Translations under genes and position numbers: made by a program | The notes under the pieces: model-generated | What the model saw: only the letters and a program-made list of their open reading frames with translations | What the model was told of the DNA's origin: nothing | Database searches by the model: none | NCBI RefSeq assembly: GCF_027214025.1 | Contig: NZ_JAPWHB010000004.1 | Location: 372,001 to 436,000 of the forward strand | Source: Parahoeflea alexandrii | GTDB taxonomy: Bacteria; Pseudomonadota; Alphaproteobacteria; Rhizobiales; Rhizobiaceae | Direction of reading: 5' to 3' | Length of the DNA: 64,000 nt | Part shown: piece by piece, positions 62,599 to 64,000 of the stretch | Layout: every line of letters starts with the position of its first letter | Position numbering within the stretch: the stretch's first letter is position 1

Positions 62599-64000
62599 CT
62601 AGTGCTTGAACTTCTTGATCTCTCCGGCGCTCAGACGTGAGGCGTAGGACCTCAGCTCCTTCTTCACCAGACCCATCAGGAAGTAGAGGCAGAAGATGTT
62701 GACCACGCTCATTGCGAAGATAGCGGCATCCGAGAAGTCGATGACCGGACCGAGGCTGGCCGCCGCTCCGATGACGATGAAGATGCAGAAGATGATCTTG
62801 AACGTCAGCTCGGAGCTTTTGCCTTCGCCGAACAGATAGGTCCAGGCCTTGAGACCGTAGTAGGACCACGAAATCATCGTCGAGAAGGCAAACAGCACAA
62901 CCGCGATCGCCAGCACGTAGGGGAACCAGCCGATTGCCGAACCGAACGCCGCGGAGGTCAGGGCAACGCCGCTGACATCGCCGACAGTGGCGATCGAAGA
63001 ACCGGCTTCGTTGAGCTGGTAAAGCCCGGTCGCCGGATCAACGATCAGCTGCTGCGAGATGGTAATGACCAGAGCAGTCATCGTGCAGATCACGACGGTA
63101 TCGATCAGCGGCTCGAGCAGCGAGACGAAACCTTCGGTAATCGGCTCCTTGGTCCTGACCGCCGAGTGGGCAATTGCCGCCGAACCGACACCGGCTTCGT
63201 TGGAGAATGCCGCCCGCTTGAAGCCCTGGATCAGGGCACCGACAAAGCCACCGGCAACGCCCAGGCCTGTGAAGGCGCCACCGAGGATCTGGCCGAAGGC
63301 CCAGCCGATCTTGTCGTAGTTGACCAGCAGGATGATCAGCGCCGCACCGACATAGAGAATGCCCATGAACGGAACGATCTTTTCGGTCACATTGGCGATC
63401 GACTTGATTCCGCCGACGATGACCGCAAAGACCACCGCTGCGAAGATGATGCCTGTAATCCAGCCGGGATAGTCGCCGACAATTCCGGAAATCTGGGCAT
63501 GCGCCTGATTGGCCTGGAACATGTTGCCGCCGCCGAAGGCGCCCAGAATACAGAAGATGGAGAACATGATCGCGAGGAACTTGCCGCCAGGAAGACCCAG
63601 CTCCTTGAAGCCCTTGGAGATGTAGTACATGGGACCGCCGGAAACCGTGCCATCCTCATACTCGTTTCGGTACTTCACACCGAGCGTACATTCGGTGAAC
63701 TTGGACGCCATTCCGAGCAATCCCGCAAGGATCATCCAGAATGTCGCGCCGGGGCCACCGATGCCGACGGCAACAGCCACACCGGCAATGTTGCCGAGTC
63801 CGACCGTGCCTGAAAGCGCGGTCGCAAGCGCCTGGAAGTGGCTGACTTCGCCGGCATCGTTCGGATCCGAATAGTCGCCCTTCACCAGCCCGATGGCATG
63901 ACCGAAGAAGCGAAACTGAACAAACCCGAAGTAGATTGTGAAAATCGTCGCGGCGATAACCAGCCACATGACGATCCAGGGAAAGCCAGTCCCCGGAATT
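62599..64000 (-). CDS. Sodium:alanine symporter (AGCS family), N-terminus beyond the window
   Basis: At least 466 residues of an amino acid:cation symporter are visible. Signature motifs are [40 protein letters not shown] and [16 protein letters not shown]. It imports alanine or glycine with Na+. An internal ATG at 63969 could be mistaken for the start. The frame stays open past it to the window edge, with [10 protein letters not shown] preceding, the usual family context, so the true start lies outside. Confidence 0.94.
   Translation of the reverse strand, partial: IPGTGFPWIVMWLVIAATIFTIYFGFVQFRFFGHAIGLVKGDYSDPNDAGEVSHFQALATALSGTVGLGNIAGVAVAVGIGGPGATFWMILAGLLGMASKFTECTLGVKYRNEYEDGTVSGGPMYYISKGFKELGLPGGKFLAIMFSIFCILGAFGGGNMFQANQAHAQISGIVGDYPGWITGIIFAAVVFAVIVGGIKSIANVTEKIVPFMGILYVGAALIILLVNYDKIGWAFGQILGGAFTGLGVAGGFVGALIQGFKRAAFSNEAGVGSAAIAHSAVRTKEPITEGFVSLLEPLIDTVVICTMTALVITISQQLIVDPATGLYQLNEAGSSIATVGDVSGVALTSAAFGSAIGWFPYVLAIAVVLFAFSTMISWSYYGLKAWTYLFGEGKSSELTFKIIFCIFIVIGAAASLGPVIDFSDAAIFAMSVVNIFCLYFLMGLVKKELRSYASRLSAGEIKKFKH

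Overview
The window looks like chromosomal DNA from an alphaproteobacterium of the Hyphomicrobiales (rhizobial) type. It is GC-rich and densely coded, with many ATGA-type gene overlaps. It carries a near-canonical RirA iron regulator (three cluster cysteines at 91, 99 and 105), tripartite tricarboxylate (Tct) transport, and large N-methyl amino acid catabolic enzymes. No rRNA, tRNA, insertion sequence, phage gene or CRISPR array was seen. Genes run off both ends: an alpha/beta hydrolase-like N-terminus at the left and a Na+/alanine symporter at the right.

Region 1 (1-22.7 kb) is a reductive pyrimidine degradation locus interrupted by unrelated genes. preT-preA (dihydropyrimidine dehydrogenase) lie behind an operator-like array resembling a RutR box. 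After two lipoproteins, an AraC regulator with a divergent peroxiredoxin, an arsC-arsH pair and an SDR comes a RutR-like TetR gene. Divergent from it is a long catabolic run: omega-amino acid aminotransferase, mmsA, a BauB-like cupin, N-carbamoyl-beta-alanine amidohydrolase, a small coiled-coil protein, a class II aldolase-like protein and dihydropyrimidinase. A NMT1/THI5-type ABC transporter follows, with a GNAT acetyltransferase and a small 4-TM protein embedded between its ATPase and permease genes. Together these can take pyrimidines through dihydropyrimidine, N-carbamoyl-beta-alanine, beta-alanine and malonate semialdehyde to acetyl-CoA. Adenine deaminase follows a strong terminator.

Region 2 (22.7-43.3 kb) is mixed: a GH13 alpha-glucosidase, a trimethylamine-dehydrogenase-like flavoprotein, rirA, a serine hydrolase, the Mrp/ApbC Fe-S carrier, and a tctCBA-abrB transport operon. 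Divergent from tctCBA is an overlapping response regulator, histidine kinase and periplasmic binding protein operon. Then come a GGDEF-EAL protein, a glycosyltransferase, and a self-sufficient CYP116B-type P450-reductase fusion divergent from an IclR regulator.

Region 3 (43.3-51.8 kb) holds a BMP-type (nucleoside-like) ABC transporter, an overlapping glycosyltransferase/acyltransferase pair and an M50 site-2 protease with CBS domains.

Region 4 (51.8-61.8 kb) is a methylated-amine catabolic operon: a 3-hydroxyisobutyrate-dehydrogenase-type reductase, an aldehyde dehydrogenase, a non-pyrrolysine MttB-family methyltransferase, and two tandem 815-residue FAD-GcvT demethylating dehydrogenases. 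A divergent LysR gene shares with it a perfect palindromic operator candidate. A MsrQ/YedZ-like membrane haem protein and the truncated alanine symporter close the window.
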